64,000 nucleotides of DNA, from positions 47,266,925 through 47,330,924 of the forward strand of contig OY821772.1 of assembly GCA_963682175.1 (NCBI GenBank). The letters are read 5' to 3'. The position numbers were made by a program, and so were the translations under genes. The first letter of the stretch is position 1; every line of letters begins with the position of its first letter. The stretch comes from Triglochin maritima (Eukaryota; Streptophyta; Magnoliopsida; Alismatales; Juncaginaceae). This document shows, one piece after another, positions 14,542 to 27,118 of the stretch. The notes below the pieces were generated by a model. That model did not search any database. It was not told where the DNA came from and saw only the letters and a list, made by a program, of their open reading frames with translations.

Positions 14542-15330
14542 CTCCAGAAAGCCTTAATTACCGAGCTCTTCAGATGAGTAGAATATCTCAGAGTTTCACT
14601 TTCAATAATTGCATTGGTCCTGACAGTGTCTGACATTCAAAATACGATTCTACATAAGATATGGCAACAGCGCATGTGTTCTCAAATTGAACACGCAAAC
14701 AATATCTCAGGTATGGACAAATTACAATGGTACAATCAAACCCCAATAAGCATGTAAAGATTCCCCAATCCCAAAAACCACAAATTTATCATTCCCATCT
14801 GATCCAGTAGCGCAAAATCTAAATACACTATTAATGCACTCCAACAAATACATTAAATTCACCGAAATTGCAAAATTCCTCTGATCACAATCACATGCTC
14901 TTAAAAACTCTGGAGAAAAACTAAAAGTATATGATCATCCACTTATATTAACCCCCCATTTTTTGTAAACCTTTCGCATTGATGAACTAAAAACCCGAAG
15001 AAGTATAAGTAAATTTCAAACAGATAAAAAAAGATCTAACGAAGTAGAACAAATAGCAAATCGTGGAACAGGAAATATGTCCTAGTTTTGACGGTTAAAA
15101 CCTTTTCAAGTAACCAACGAACACCAAAATCCTACTTTCCCTGCATAATAAGATATCAAACCCTAAAAATCACTCCGAAAACGGCGAATTAGAGCACAAA
15201 AACAGACAAAAAGGAAGGACGAAAAAAAATAAAATCGAAGGAGGAGAGTGCGAGATCCACTGACCAGAGCCCTCCCAATTCTCTCCTCTCCTTTCCACGA
15301 CCTACCGCCCACTAGTATATAATCAACCTC
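14542..15330 (-). promoter_or_regulatory. 5' UTR, probable leader intron and promoter of the PIP5K gene
   Basis: On the minus strand a TATA-like GATTATATACTAG (about 15310-15322) precedes a pyrimidine/purine-rich leader (~15250-15290) that ends in a plausible donor, CTCTG|GTCAGT. A leader intron could then run to an acceptor just upstream of the ATG at 14541. The transcription start and the acceptor are inferred, not shown. Beyond 15330 the sequence is GC-richer (to ~15600) and has no convincing exon. Confidence 0.4.
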
Positions 15331-16004
15331 GAATAATTAGGTTCCGGAAAGCGACTTCGCGAGCGAGACGGGTGTTGGAAGCTGACATGGAAAGGGAGAG
15401 CACCCAACCAACTCCTCCTCCAGTCCCACCGCCACTCGCTGCTACTGCCGTCTCCACCACCATCAACGGGTCGGAACCCTAACGAGGCGGGACAGAAGGA
15501 AGAGGAGAACGACCGTGGTGGGGGCGGCGGTTAGTGTTCGCTTCGTTTGGCTTTTGCTGGCGTGCCTTCTATGTGCTGGCGGAACCGAGAGGGAATCCGT
15601 ATCCCCACTCATATTTTATTGGATTTTTTTTTTTAGTGTTTTGCATTTACACCCCCTACTGATTTATATGAGTATTGTTAATCCCCTGATCATCTCATTT
15701 GAAAACTATGTCCATACTTTTTTATTTGATCTTTTGCTTATCTTTATTGTTTTCGCACGTACATTCTAGCATTATAGTTGTATTATTGTAATATAATTAT
15801 TGGCTATTAAAAGTTTACATGTTCTAGGATGTGTGGTTGGCTTGGAAGTGCTTCAAGTCGGAAGGAAATCTCTAAGCAAGTTATCAACATTATCAAGTTA
15901 TTTTTCTTTTGTAATAACACATTATTTTTCTTTTGTATTAACATATTATTTTTCTTAAGAAGAATATATGTAATTGAATACATCTCTTTAAATAATTGTG
16001 CAAG
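15331..16004. other. Upstream spacer with a short tandem repeat
   Basis: No gene recognised. About three copies of a ~27-bp unit (ttatttttcttttgtaataac and variants) lie at 15898-15960. Confidence 0.45.
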
Positions 16005-17496
16005 GGTATGTTTGGTTAACAACTTCAGGAGAGAAAACAAAAAAAAGTTAGGTTTTTTTCTCGTTTAAATAACGACTTAATGAGAGAAAATAAAAGAAAT
16101 GAAGAGAAATATAATAATATAAAATTGCAATTCAACTTTCTCTCCAATTTGGAGAGAAATGGAGAGAAACGTAGACTAAGTGAATAAATAATTTTTAGTG
16201 ACCAAAATACCTTTACTAAAACACCCTACCAAAAAATTCTAATTTGCTACCTATAAATACTAATTCCCGGTTTCATCTTCCGTCACTCAACCGTTCTACC
16301 TTCATTTCTTCCCACTTAAACATTTCATCCTACTCATTTTCTCACTCCCATTTGATTAGTCTACACCGATCGATGTGAATTTTGTTAACACTGTGATAGG
16401 AAAATTGTTGGAAAATTTCTATCATGTTATAATCATTAGTAGTATTTTTTTATAATCTTTCAATTCAATTTTTTTAGTTGGAATATAATTTGTTGTTTTT
16501 TAGTTTGTTTTTTCTTAATTTATTACGAATTTTGAGAATTTGAATTTGCTATATTCCTATTTATGGTTAAGATCTATATCCAAATTAAAAATAAAAAATA
16601 TTTAACTTTAATTTTTAGGTCGGAATAGAATTTGTTGTTCTTCGAGTTTAATATTTTTTTATTTGATTACCAATTTTAAGAATTTGAATTTGTCGTATTC
16701 CTATTTTCTGGTTAAACTATTTTAACCCAAATGATATGTTTTTTTACCTTGATAATATGCAATTTTTTTCACGGAGAATATGAGAATATTTCACCGTGCT
16801 ATTTTTGGGCTTGGATTATTTTAAATTTGATTACGGAATTTGAGAATTTAAATTTGCTATATTACCATAATCATATTTCTCGGTTAACATATATATGTTT
16901 GTTAACCTACAAATATGATTATATATATAAAGTCCCACTCACTAGATAATTCATATATATATATATATGAGTTAAAAATAGTAATTTAATTTTAATCGAT
17001 AATTTAATAATCCTTTATAAATCATATTCTACTTTAACAAATTCATATATAATTTTTTAAAGCTTCTGTTAAGTATTTGCAAATTTATATATAATTGTGT
17101 TGAAAGAACAAAAAACGTTCATTTTAAGTATTTTTGAAGAATTTGTATCTTTATTTATTAAATTAACATGAGATTTTTTTTAATATTTTGCATACTACAT
17201 TGTTTTTAACATTCTGAGTTTCTATAACTTCAAATTTTCAGGTTTGATGGATATATTTCATTTGTAATAATTTATAATTCTGAACAATATTAAAATGTAG
17301 AAAGATGTATGTTATTGTATAATACAAAGTAAATGATGTTTTGGTCTTTTAGAATGTTTCTTTTCTTTTCTCTCGTAAAATGTTAATCAAACGAGAGAAA
17401 CTTCTTTGTTATAATGAGTATCCAAACAAAAGAAAAAGAAAAGAAACACATTTCTTTTCCTTTCTTTTCTCTTCTAAGTTGTTGTCCAAACAGACC
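16005..17496. mobile_element. Non-autonomous terminal-inverted-repeat element, ~1.5 kb
   Basis: The left end GGTATGTTTGGTTAACAACT is matched by the right end, whose complement is GGTCTGTTTGGACAACAACT. The similarity continues as degenerate GAGAGAAAA-rich subterminal sequence. The 1.5-kb AT-rich interior has no protein I recognise. The GGTCTGTTTGG start resembles several plant TIR superfamilies (Tourist/PIF-like or hAT-like). No target duplication is clear, so the superfamily is left open. Confidence 0.6.
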
Positions 17497-17727
17497 ATAT
17501 AAGATAACTGAAGTTGCAACGTACAGACCATACGTGTGATTCAGAGTTGCAACATATTCAACTTTAGACGAGGGTATACTTGCAAAACGTCAATATTAAT
17601 TTAAGGGACATGGGAAGGGCGTTGTGGACAAGTGGGGAAGTCGAGTTGGTAGTTTGGGGCTACGTGGACTGGAGGGGCAAAGGGTTCTGGTGGGTTGAGA
17701 ACGTGGTGGGACCTGCCGAGGCGGACT

Positions 17728-18150
17728 GAGAGCATCCTTAACCATTGGAAGAAATTGGGCGCCCATAAATCCACCCGCCACATCACCAATTTTTAATATA
17801 AAAAATGCAAAACCAGCGCCTGGAGCGGAATTTCGGATGCCCATCCGCCCGAAATTCCACCCCAGGCGCCTGGGAAAGGTGTTGGGTGGGGGGCACGTGT
17901 CCCCCCACCATTGGTCACTTTTTTTTAGTTTTTTTTATTTTGTGTTTAGAAAATGTTTTTAAAATCATTTAAAATCGTTTTTTCAATTTTTTTTATGAAA
18001 ATAAATTTTTTATTTGTTTATATTTTTTAGAATTTATTGATAATTTTTCGTGTTTTGCCTCGAATTGGTCCCGAAATGACGTGTAGGGGAGAGAATGTAG
18101 GGCGCTTGGGTTGTTTCTGGGTGTGGTTAAGAAAAATTTAGGGGTGTTGG
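17728..18150. mobile_element. PIF/Harbinger-like non-autonomous element (degenerate)
   Basis: The left end GAGCATCCTTAACCATTGG is the same kind of terminus as at 51031 (GAGCATGGTTAACGGG) and the inverted right end at 56057. The right end near 18130-18150 has only a weak counterpart (complement TTCTTAACCACACCC). The subterminal part holds a GC-rich palindromic stretch of GGCGCC and GCGGAATTTCGG motifs near 17815-17872. No proteins. Confidence 0.4.
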
Positions 18151-20526
18151 TTTGAACTGACGTGGCGGAGAGAGAAACTGACGTGGCTGAGAGAGAAACC
18201 AGGGTGCCCGGAAACTACCTGTCTGACGCGGATCTATCATTCTATCTTCTTTGGGTGGAAGTGGAAATGGAAATCGGATTCCGGTTTCCATTTGTTTGGG
18301 AATTTTATCTTCCGGCCCTCCGTTGCTTTCCCATGCCGGAAGAATAACCGTTAAGTTGACGGTATGTGCTTAGAATTAGGAGAAGAATGTTATTTAAAGA
18401 GGAAGTTAATTAATCATGATCAGAATGTTATGATGTCACGATGATTTCTTTGAATTTTTTTGGCGTGCACCGAATCTAAGCTTTTGACGTGAATGATTTC
18501 TTTCTACATGTTCGTGTTATTGTCGTTGGATGGTCAATTGAGAAACCGTTTTGGATATGGACAAGAATTTGGATGGTCAGATTTCTTGTCCGCGAGAAAT
18601 TACTGAACGTGGATTGTCGAAGTCAAGGAAGTACTCCTCTGAACATGTTGAGTGTTAACGGCGGAAGGGAAGTGGTTATGATGTTGGAGCTAAGAGATTA
18701 GGATTTGGAGAGAAGATGGGAGGAATTAGAGAGGTGAATTGGAGATTGGGGGAAGAAATGGGAGAAGGAGAAGAGAGACTTTGAGAGAAAGGAAGATTGA
18801 GTAATAATTATTTTTTATCTCATTTAATAATAAATAACTCATTATATAAAATTTTACAAACATTTGAAGTTGAAGTAATTACTAATAATAATAACATATA
18901 CTAATGATTCCTAATAATCTCCAACATTAATGCTAATTATATCTAGAGATATTTCCATTTAGCCTTACATCCTACAGAATGCCAAAAGACTAATGAATAA
19001 TGCGAGGTTAATTGTAACTAATTGGAAAGGAAAGATGTCTACGTTAGTAAATTGTACATCGATTCTAAAGAGAGAAACCAAACTATTCTATTTATAAAAG
19101 TCATTCAACAGAATGTTGATCGCAAAAGTGGTATAAAGGGGTCGCAGAAGAATAAAACTTTCAACAAAACCATATCCAAAAAAATAATAGTCTTCCGACT
19201 AAATAAACCCAAATAATCGAAGATCTCGATGATACCTAATTCCAAAGAATCACTTTTCCACATCAAGTGCGCTATTTCATCGCTTCTCAAGTTCAGTGTT
19301 TTCCAATGAAATAGACTATACGTGAAGAACTACTAGTGAAAGTTGAAGATTTGAAGTGATAGCTTTGGAATAATGTTATTACAAAGTGGAATTAAAACCT
19401 ATGTGGTCAGGGCGGATCCACAAAGATAGAAGGCAAATGAAAGATTGAAAGGAAGATGGTAACCTATAATACATCTCTTATTAGAACCAACCAAAAACTA
19501 CACCATGACAACGAATGAGGGGGAAAAACTCCAAATGGGTACAATTCACTTAATATCAATTTAACGATAATGATAATCTACGAAAAATATTATTTCAACT
19601 ATAAAATTAATTGTGAGTTCTTATAGATTTTGGATTGAATTGTTTTCAACGATTTTTTATACATAATAAGCCGAAGTGTTGTCCCATGTAACAATAATAT
19701 AATAATTTTAGTGTTTTGTGTTGATATCACCTATTAGCTCGATAGTAAACTAGGCTTTTAGTGTAATTATCTTTGTAATTTTGTGAGTATAAACTTTGAT
19801 GACGTTGCAATTTTGCATTTTGAATAAAACAAAAAAAGTCTCTAGAACAAAAAAGATGGCTAGTAAGAACTAAAGTTTGGTTTGGAGATCTTGGGTCCTA
19901 TAATACTTAAAGTAGACGAGCAAGCTAAATCTTTCCAATTGTTTGAGCACCAATGTATCCATATAAATATATATTTGCACAACTACCAATGTATCAGTAT
20001 ATCATTTAAAAGAAAAACTCACGTCGAGTCGTTGACAGGTGGACACTTGTCCACCCGGGACTCTACCTAAATCTACCACTGTACATAATTAATAATACGT
20101 TCACAACAACAACCCACCAATACTAATAATTATTGGTAACAAGTGATTCCAAAATTTGTTCCCATTTTACTCTCTTCCCTGTAGTAAATAACAATTCCCA
20201 AAAATTAAATCACAATTTACTATTCCAAATTTTGGCTCCATTAGTGATTTCCCAATCAACCATAAGTGGGACAATAATATTAATTTCTCAATATTGCTTT
20301 GTTGTGACAATTGAGTGAATTGACAATGGAAAGTGTGACGAATTGTTATAAAATAGAAAATTAAAAAAGGATTAAGTTGATGTATTTTTCTGTTTTTTCC
20401 TCTCTCTCACGTTGTTATTAAAAATATTCTTACATCTAACATATTATCGAGATGATGACACGGCCAATACTCAATTAACTCAAGAAAACGAAAACAAAAC
20501 CCAGTGATTTGGAATATATATATATA
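18151..20526. other. Intergenic, no gene recognised
   Basis: AT-rich sequence with only short open frames. A small palindrome, ggtggacacttgtccacc, occurs at about 20039-20056. Confidence 0.45.
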
Positions 20527-20728
20527 GGAATTCTCTAGTGAGCCCATGACTTAATTTTTCTAAATTAAGTCCCATAATATCCACCAATCATTTCAAATTG
20601 TAAGGTAGATTAATAAAAAAACGGTTATGCTAATGAATGGTGAGATTAACTGTGAATAAAATCCAATGATGACATTGTAGGGGGCTTAAATTAAATCAGA
20701 TGAGCCATGGGCTCACTAGAGCTTGACC
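20527..20728 (-). mobile_element. (TA)n-associated miniature element, copy 1 (inverted)
   Basis: A ~202-bp element in reverse orientation relative to copies 2 and 3. It begins AGGAATTCTCTAGTGAGCCC and ends GGGCTCACTAGAGCTTGACC. The interior AACGGTTATGCTAATGAATG is shared with the other copies. TATATA lies on the left, and an interrupted (TA)n tract (20729-20773) separates it from copy 2. Confidence 0.8.
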
Positions 20729-20773
20729 ATATACATATATATATACATATATATATACATATATATATATATA

Positions 20774-20974
20774 GGGTCAAGCTCTAGTGAGCCCAGGGCT
20801 CATCAAATTTAGTTTAAGCCCCATACAATCTCACCATTGGATCTTATTTACAGTTAATCTCACCATTCATTAGCATAACCGTTTTTTTCTTAATCTACCT
20901 TACATTTTGAAATGAGTGGTGGATATTGTGGGGGCTTAATTTAGTTTGATTAAGCCCGGGGCTCACTTGAGAAT

Positions 20975-20979
<5 letters not shown>
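20774..20979 (+). mobile_element. (TA)n-associated miniature element, copy 2
   Basis: A 206-bp element starting GGGTCAAGCTCTAGTGAGCC and ending CACTTGAGAATTTCTG, directly abutting (TA)n on both sides. It is almost identical to copy 3 at 27308-27513. Its right terminus resembles that of the large MULE at 27613-37486: both read ACAGAAATT...GAGCCC(C/G)GGGCTTAAT inward. Confidence 0.85.

Positions 20980-21061
<82 letters not shown>
20980..21061. repeat. (TA)n microsatellite, ~80 bp
   Basis: Essentially pure TA dinucleotides. It forms the only spacer between miniature copy 2 and the Pack-MULE-like element, so it is either the insertion target or its duplication. Confidence 0.95.
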
Positions 21062-21064
<3 letters not shown>

Positions 21065-21739
21065 TGGTATTAGAATGAGACCAGGTCTCAATTTAATATA
21101 ATGAGACCACAAACATACACCATCAAGATCTAATCTAACGGTGACAGAGAAAAAAGGGTAATTTCGTAATCACCACGTCTCCTTCTTCCTCCCCTCTTTC
21201 CTTTCTTCCCAATCGAACCCATCATGTCCTCCTTCTTTCTCCCCTCCTTCGGTCCTTACCAATCGCACACAACCACGCTTGATGCCTCGAACAACCTTCC
21301 AAAAGAAGCCGGAGTTAGCACATCTCCTTCCGATCTCGTTGTCTTTTTTCCAAATCCAAATATAGGTCTCGTAATCTTCCTTTTCCCACTTACAGATTAT
21401 TACTCTTTCTCACATTCCTTCCAATCCCGACTCGAAATTCTATTTTTTTCTTGGAAAATGAAAAATGTACTTGTTCTCTGATCGCGCTTTAACTCCGGAT
21501 CTCACCTCCATTTTCGTTCTTTTCAAAGATTCTTTTTATGCCTAAAAACAAGATAGATAGTTAGATTCGACTTGTTACGAACTATAACTCAGAAAAACCA
21601 ATTTTAGATATGTAGATTTGTGAGATAATCATCGTCGCCTTCAAGTTTGTAGACTTGCAAGATTCTGCGGAATATCATTCTTTCTGCTACTTATTTCGGT
21701 CAGATGTAGTGTTTAGATCTGGTTATACGTTCTGGAGAA

Positions 21740-24110
21740 CTTTTGTCATAAAATGATACCGTTGTGTATTGAAATGATATATTGGTGTATTAAACATATA
21801 CTGTTGTGTATTGAACGCATATAGATGTTATTTACTGGAAGTTTAATTTAAGAAAGTGATACAATTTTGTAGAGTGCTCCATGTCATTTCTATCCCAACA
21901 TCGCTTTTTCATCTTTCTCTCTTTCTTATATAAAAATATGTTCTACTATAGTAATTTGGTCTCTGTCAGGTGTAGTGTTCAGATCTGGTTATACATTTTG
22001 GAGAACTTGTATAATAAAATATTTTATTATACGTTCTACTACTTAACTAATCTAGATCTGTACTCTTGATCTAGATTTATTATAATCAAAGAAGCTGTGG
22101 AGTTTTTTCTAAATATTTTTTAATTTTTATTTGGATGTGATTCCTTGATCTTACATTTTGGCCAACACGTTTTGTAAATATGTGGTGGATTCGCATGACA
22201 TCTGTAATTTTTAATCTAAATGCAATAACACGAATACAATATTTAATACACAAAATATAACAATTTAATAATAAAACATAACGACATTATTACAATACAT
22301 AACTACACTAGTTCAATAGACAGTTGTCCTAGTACAATATATAACTACAATAGTTCAATACATGACTATTATTATTTCTATAGGTTGAATTGAACTCCAC
22401 AAGAAATCATATTGGTGTTCAACAAACATTTCCTATTACATATATTCTAAGTATTCTTTTTGAAATATTCTATAATCTGGCTTAGTTGTTTAATATAGTA
22501 ATGTTGTGACTAGGGGTGAGCTTCGGTCCAGGACCGGACCGGACCGAACCGGACCGAAACCCGAATTTTCGGGAAGTCCGGACCGAATGGGTCCGGTCCG
22601 GTCCGGTCCGGGTCGGTCCAAAACCCGAATTTTCCCCTTAAATTTTCGGTCTGGTCCGGACCGAAGACCGAATTTCCAAAATTTTGTGGACCGAAGACCG
22701 GACCGAAAAAATTCGGTCCGGTTCGGTCTGGACTGAAAAATTCGGTTCGGTCCGGGTGCCCGGACCGGACCGAATTTTGCTCACCCCTAGTTGTGACTGT
22801 TATTCTTTATATAGGTGGAAACAACATCAATGGAAAACCATTTGTTTGTTCAACCAACATCTCAAGTGACACCTATTATAAGTATTATTATTGTTAAGCT
22901 ATATTTAAAGTAATATACTGTCGTAGTTGTTCAATAGTGTGATTTACTTCATTAATTTACTAAACTTATTGTTTAGTAAAACTAGTTAGTTGTGTAATAA
23001 AATGGCAAACATTTATGTTACACTAGAAAATTATTTGATAAACTATTGTTAATTAGTATAAACTACTTTTACAAAGTAATTGTCTTGTCTACTCCAGGTA
23101 ATAAACAATGATAGTTAGAAATGATTTTGTTGTTGCTTGACAAATTTCTATGAAGGATTTGTAGAACTTGTGTAACAAAATGATACCATTGTGTATTGAA
23201 ATGATATATTGGTGTATTAAACATATATGGTTGTGTATTGAACGCATATAGATGTGTATTGACTTGAATTTTTATTTAGGAAAACGATGCAGTTTTGTAG
23301 AGTCTTCCATGTCATTTCTATCTCCCACATCTCTCTGACCTCTCTTTATCTCTCTCTTTTTCCTATAAAAAACATGTGACACATATCTTCCATCCCCTAC
23401 TATAGTAATTTAGTCTTATGTAACAAATTGCTTGATAGATTTTTTGAAATGATTTTGTTGTTGCTTGACGGATTTCTATGAAGGAGTTGTTAAACTTGTG
23501 TAATAAAATGATACCATTGTGTATTGAAATGATATATATTTGTGTATTAAACATATACTGTTGTGTATTGAACGCATATAGAAATGTGTCAGGAATTGCA
23601 ATGCAACAATTGCATATCAGCGTGAAATTGATGAACAAACATTTCAACGAGCAGATCGAAGTGTGTAAAATTGCGAAGTTCATAATACATAAATGTCGAT
23701 TTAATTTCATACAATCATGCACATAAGATAGGAAAAGCAAATAAGATTTAATTAGCTTGAACTCTAACATCACCATAGTACCATACATGTTGAACCATGA
23801 ACACTGTAAACATGTTCATCTATATATACATGTAAAGGCTACAAGAAGACCTTGCAGACTACCACAGTTGAGAAACATATGCAACCACTTTATCCAAACA
23901 TTCCTCTGATTGTAACCTAACTTGTTACAAGAAATAGCACTTGAATTACGGTTTTGTCACGAAATGATATATTGGTGTATTAAGCATATATTGTTGTGTA
24001 TTAAATGCATATAGATGTGTATTCACTGAAAGTTTTATTTAAGAAAGTGATGCAATTTTGTAGAGTGCTTCATGTTATTTCTATCTCCAACATCTCTCTT
24101 TCCTCTCTCT
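21740..24110 (+). repeat. Four dispersed copies of an internal repeat in the Pack-MULE-like element
   Basis: Copies near 21752-21890, 23175-23320, 23500-23590 and 23960-24100 share a core (e.g. ttgtgtattgaacgcatata). In three of them it is followed by gattttgtagagt-like and catgtcatttctatc-like segments. A second motif, acaatacataactacac, recurs near 22289 and 25100-25180. The copies are imperfect, so the duplication is not recent. Confidence 0.65.
22511..22789. mobile_element. hAT-like miniature element, GGACCGG-rich, with 8-bp target duplication (copy A)
   Basis: The inverted termini are TAGGGGTGAGC and GCTCACCCCTA. A perfect 8-bp direct repeat, GTTGTGAC, flanks it at 22503-22510 and 22790-22797. 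TAGGGGTG ends plus an 8-bp duplication are hAT hallmarks. The interior is a run of GGACCGGACC/CCGAATTTT motifs that can fold back. Closely related to 54094-54380. Confidence 0.85.
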
Positions 24111-26107
24111 CCTATAGAAAAATATGTCCTACTATAGTAATTTAGTCTTATATGAGCCCATTAGCATCTATGGTAAACTTAACTGGGGCCTAAGTTGACT
24201 TAAATTAATCATTTATGTGTATGATCATAAAAAAATACAAAATCAAACATTTCCCCTCTCCCCAACACTAATTAATGCCTTAACTCTCGTATCATGCCTT
24301 AATATACACAACTTTTGGTTAGCATACCAAATGTGTTAAGTGAGTACATAGTTGTGACTCCTACTATATACAAAATGTAGTCACATTGGTTACAAGTATA
24401 TAACAACAACAAAAGGATGATATCTACTACAATTCTACTTAACTCAGATATCATCACTATTTTGTGGTAACTATTTCCACAAATTAAGTTAGATGTATAT
24501 ATCATCAATACTTCCACAACCACCATGGCTGTTCTAACAAGGAATTTTAGTAGACACCACGACTACTTCCACAGAAGGCAAAACTCCTGACCACAAAGAC
24601 AGAAACTCCAGATGTCCAAAGAAGGCAGTAACTCCAGCAGTCCAAACAAACCAAAAACTCCAGAACACTGTCAAGAATGATCGACCTGTAATATAAGTCT
24701 CATTTCAAACTCTTGGGACGCATGGATCTCCTTGTTGATGATCTGACAAAATATCATTCTAAATTAGGCACCAAACAATATTAGTTTATTCTTGGAAGTA
24801 AATAATTTATTTTTGGAAGTCAAAGCCTACTGAATATTACTTTATAATAAGACAACATTAAACAACAACTACTAAGGATCTAGACATGTAATCTAATATC
24901 ATACACGATAAGTTAACTTATAACTTGTAGACAACCACATGGGACTGTTCAAAAATTTAGAATTTAGAAGTTCAGAAACTGGGATGCAAATGTGCATGTT
25001 TAATAAGTTGAGAGGTAACATTTAAAAAAGCCCAGAAAGCATAAATATAGAATATTTAATGCAAATGTAGAAATCTTTGGGATTTACACTTCATATTTGG
25101 TGGAATACATAACTACACAAGTTCAATACACAACAATGATATAATAATACACAACTACATTACTACAATACATAACTACACGAGTTCAATACTAACCATT
25201 AAGCAGGCAGTGCATCTATTGATTTATGCTGAAACCTTGTTCTTTAATCATTTTCTCTTTTCTTAAATCTCTTCAGAAATCTCTTCAGAAATTTTCAAAA
25301 AGGCAATTGGCTCGATTTGCATTGCATAGAGGATAAGATAACCTTATCATTTAAAAACCCCGATTAGGATGAAAAGTCAATGAATTAAAAATAAGTGTGA
25401 GATGTAATAAGTGTGGTTTCATGGAAAATGGTCACTCCAAGTAGTTTCATCCTGCATAATAGGGACTCGAAGCAAAAGCCATATCTCAATACCTTGAATG
25501 TTATGAACCATCACTGGATTAATACATTCCAAACAAAATAAAACCAATCATCAAAATAATTTTCCAAATATTACATCCGAAAGAAAATTATTTCATTAAA
25601 TTAGTGGCTCGGACTTGAAACCAACTTTTTCAATCAAGAATTATCTGAAGCAGAACTGGCATTTGAAGCTGTAAAACATCATCACAGCCAAAACAAAACA
25701 AAAAAACACAAAACCAAAATTCCAGCTCATATCAAGAAATTCGACCAATTATAATCTAGTACTTCATTGAAGCCTCTCAGAAGCACGAATAATGTGTAAT
25801 CATTGTTGTCCATAAAACACTTAAAAATACCCGACAACCCAAAAAATATTACAAAATCACCAACAGAAACACGACATGAGGTTTATTTGTTTGATAGGTA
25901 GCTATTGCTTTGACACGGATACGATCAATAAAAGATAAAAAAGTAGATCTACGTTCAAACCACAGTTTCGCGATTATCCAAACGACGAGGTCCAGATTTT
26001 CAGAATAAGTCAGAAGCACAGTAAGAAGCATGAACCACTGTTTCGTTTAAAAATTTAACAATAAGTCAGAAGCATAGTCACAAGGTGAAAATGGAGACTT
26101 TAAATAC

Positions 26108-26347
26108 CTGCAATAGCTTCCTTTGCTTGAGGATGTTTGCATTTATCAGGATAAACCAACAACGAAAGCTGCCAAAAGCAACAACAAAGTGAACAACATT
26201 TATGAATGAAAAGTTGGCAAAAAATATTAAAAAAAAACTCTCAAGCAAAATTTTACCTTCATGTACTGCCTTTTCACTTCATCAGGTGATGAATCAAAAG
26301 ACAAATTAAGATGCTCAAAAAGATTTAACTTGAAGCACGAAAACACC
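26108..26347 (-). pseudogene. Captured fragment of a DNAJC8-like J-domain gene
   Basis: Two exons with their intron are recognisable on the minus strand: 26347-26257 (containing FEHLNLSFDSSPDEVKRQY) and 26168-26108 (containing LSLLVYPDKCKHPQAKEA). The intervening intron has GT and AG ends. This is the start of the J domain of the plant spliceosome-associated DNAJC8-like family. The diagnostic HPD tripeptide that stimulates Hsp70 reads YPD here. The remaining exons and a start codon are absent. Because the intron is kept, capture was from genomic DNA and not from mRNA. Lying inside a TIR element, it is best read as a Pack-MULE passenger, not a functional gene. Confidence 0.75.
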
Positions 26348-26739
26348 CTGCAAAAATCAGGATTAAAGAAGATAAGCAAAGAGACGTTAGTGGAACAGAA
26401 ACAACTAACAAAGATATCTACGTATGTTAATTTTACTCTTTATTGTTTTAAGTATCTTGTTGAATTGATTCCTATCTATCTTGCCAAAATATTTTGCTGT
26501 AAAACACATGGGCACATTATATCATGGTCTAATAGCGAGGCTGAGTTAGAGAGAAGGATAAGGGAATAACATGATAAATACCTATATTCTTAATCCATAG
26601 CAAATACCACAGAGGTTTGTTTGGTTGCACAAATTTGATTAGTGTTGGTAGGTTGGCATACTTGTTCTAACACCGGGAGTGGGCAACCGGAATAGGTGGC
26701 AACGGAGAGGTGATAGAGACTACAGAACGGAGAAAAAGA

Positions 26740-27118
26740 GGAAATAGGAAGCACCCATTTATCGAACGGGTTCCGAGCCAGAGAGACGTACTGGAGGGAG
26801 GAAAGCCTCCGAAGAAGCCAACCGGAACGGAGGAGAAGCTGTTTTCGTGGAGAAGGAGGACCTGGAGGGACTTCAGCCCGGAGAGGTCCGGGAGGGGGCT
26901 GGAGAGGAGGTTCTCCTGGAACTCGAGGAGGGTGAGGGAAGTGAGGTTGGAGAGGGACGGGAGAGTGCCGGATAAGGAGAGGTTGTCGAGCTTGTTGGCG
27001 GTGATCCGGTCGCTGGAGCAGGTGATCTTCTGCCAGGCGCAGGGGTCCGGGGTAGTGGGGAAGGTGAAGGATGGGGAGGTAAGGGTGGTCGAGAGGTTAG
27101 GATGGTGGGTGTCAGAGG
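26740..27118 (-). pseudogene. Captured N-terminal fragment of a TMK-like LRR receptor kinase
   Basis: The minus strand reads DPCAWQKITCSSDRITA, then leucine-rich repeats including LSLSGTLPSLSNLTSL and LSGLKSLQVLLLHENSFSS. After GFFGG, one base of frameshift moves the continuing homology (LSSLQYVSLARNPFDKW) to another frame. This is the first LRR block of the TMK family of auxin-linked receptor-like kinases. There is no signal peptide, transmembrane or kinase part. The fragment is clearly GC-richer than the surrounding AT-rich element, which is typical of Pack-MULE captures. Non-functional as a kinase; it could still be transcribed as a chimera or antisense. Confidence 0.75.

Noticed and set aside
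15386..15600. A GC-rich first exon on the plus strand (MERESTQPTPPP...)
   Set aside because: The frame closes after ~32 codons with no donor leading to further exons; it more likely belongs to the upstream region of the kinase gene.
23363..23788. 141-codon minus-strand frame
   Set aside because: It overlaps a copy of the internal repeat of the Pack-MULE-like element; Ile/Tyr/Cys-rich composition is what AT-rich DNA gives by chance.
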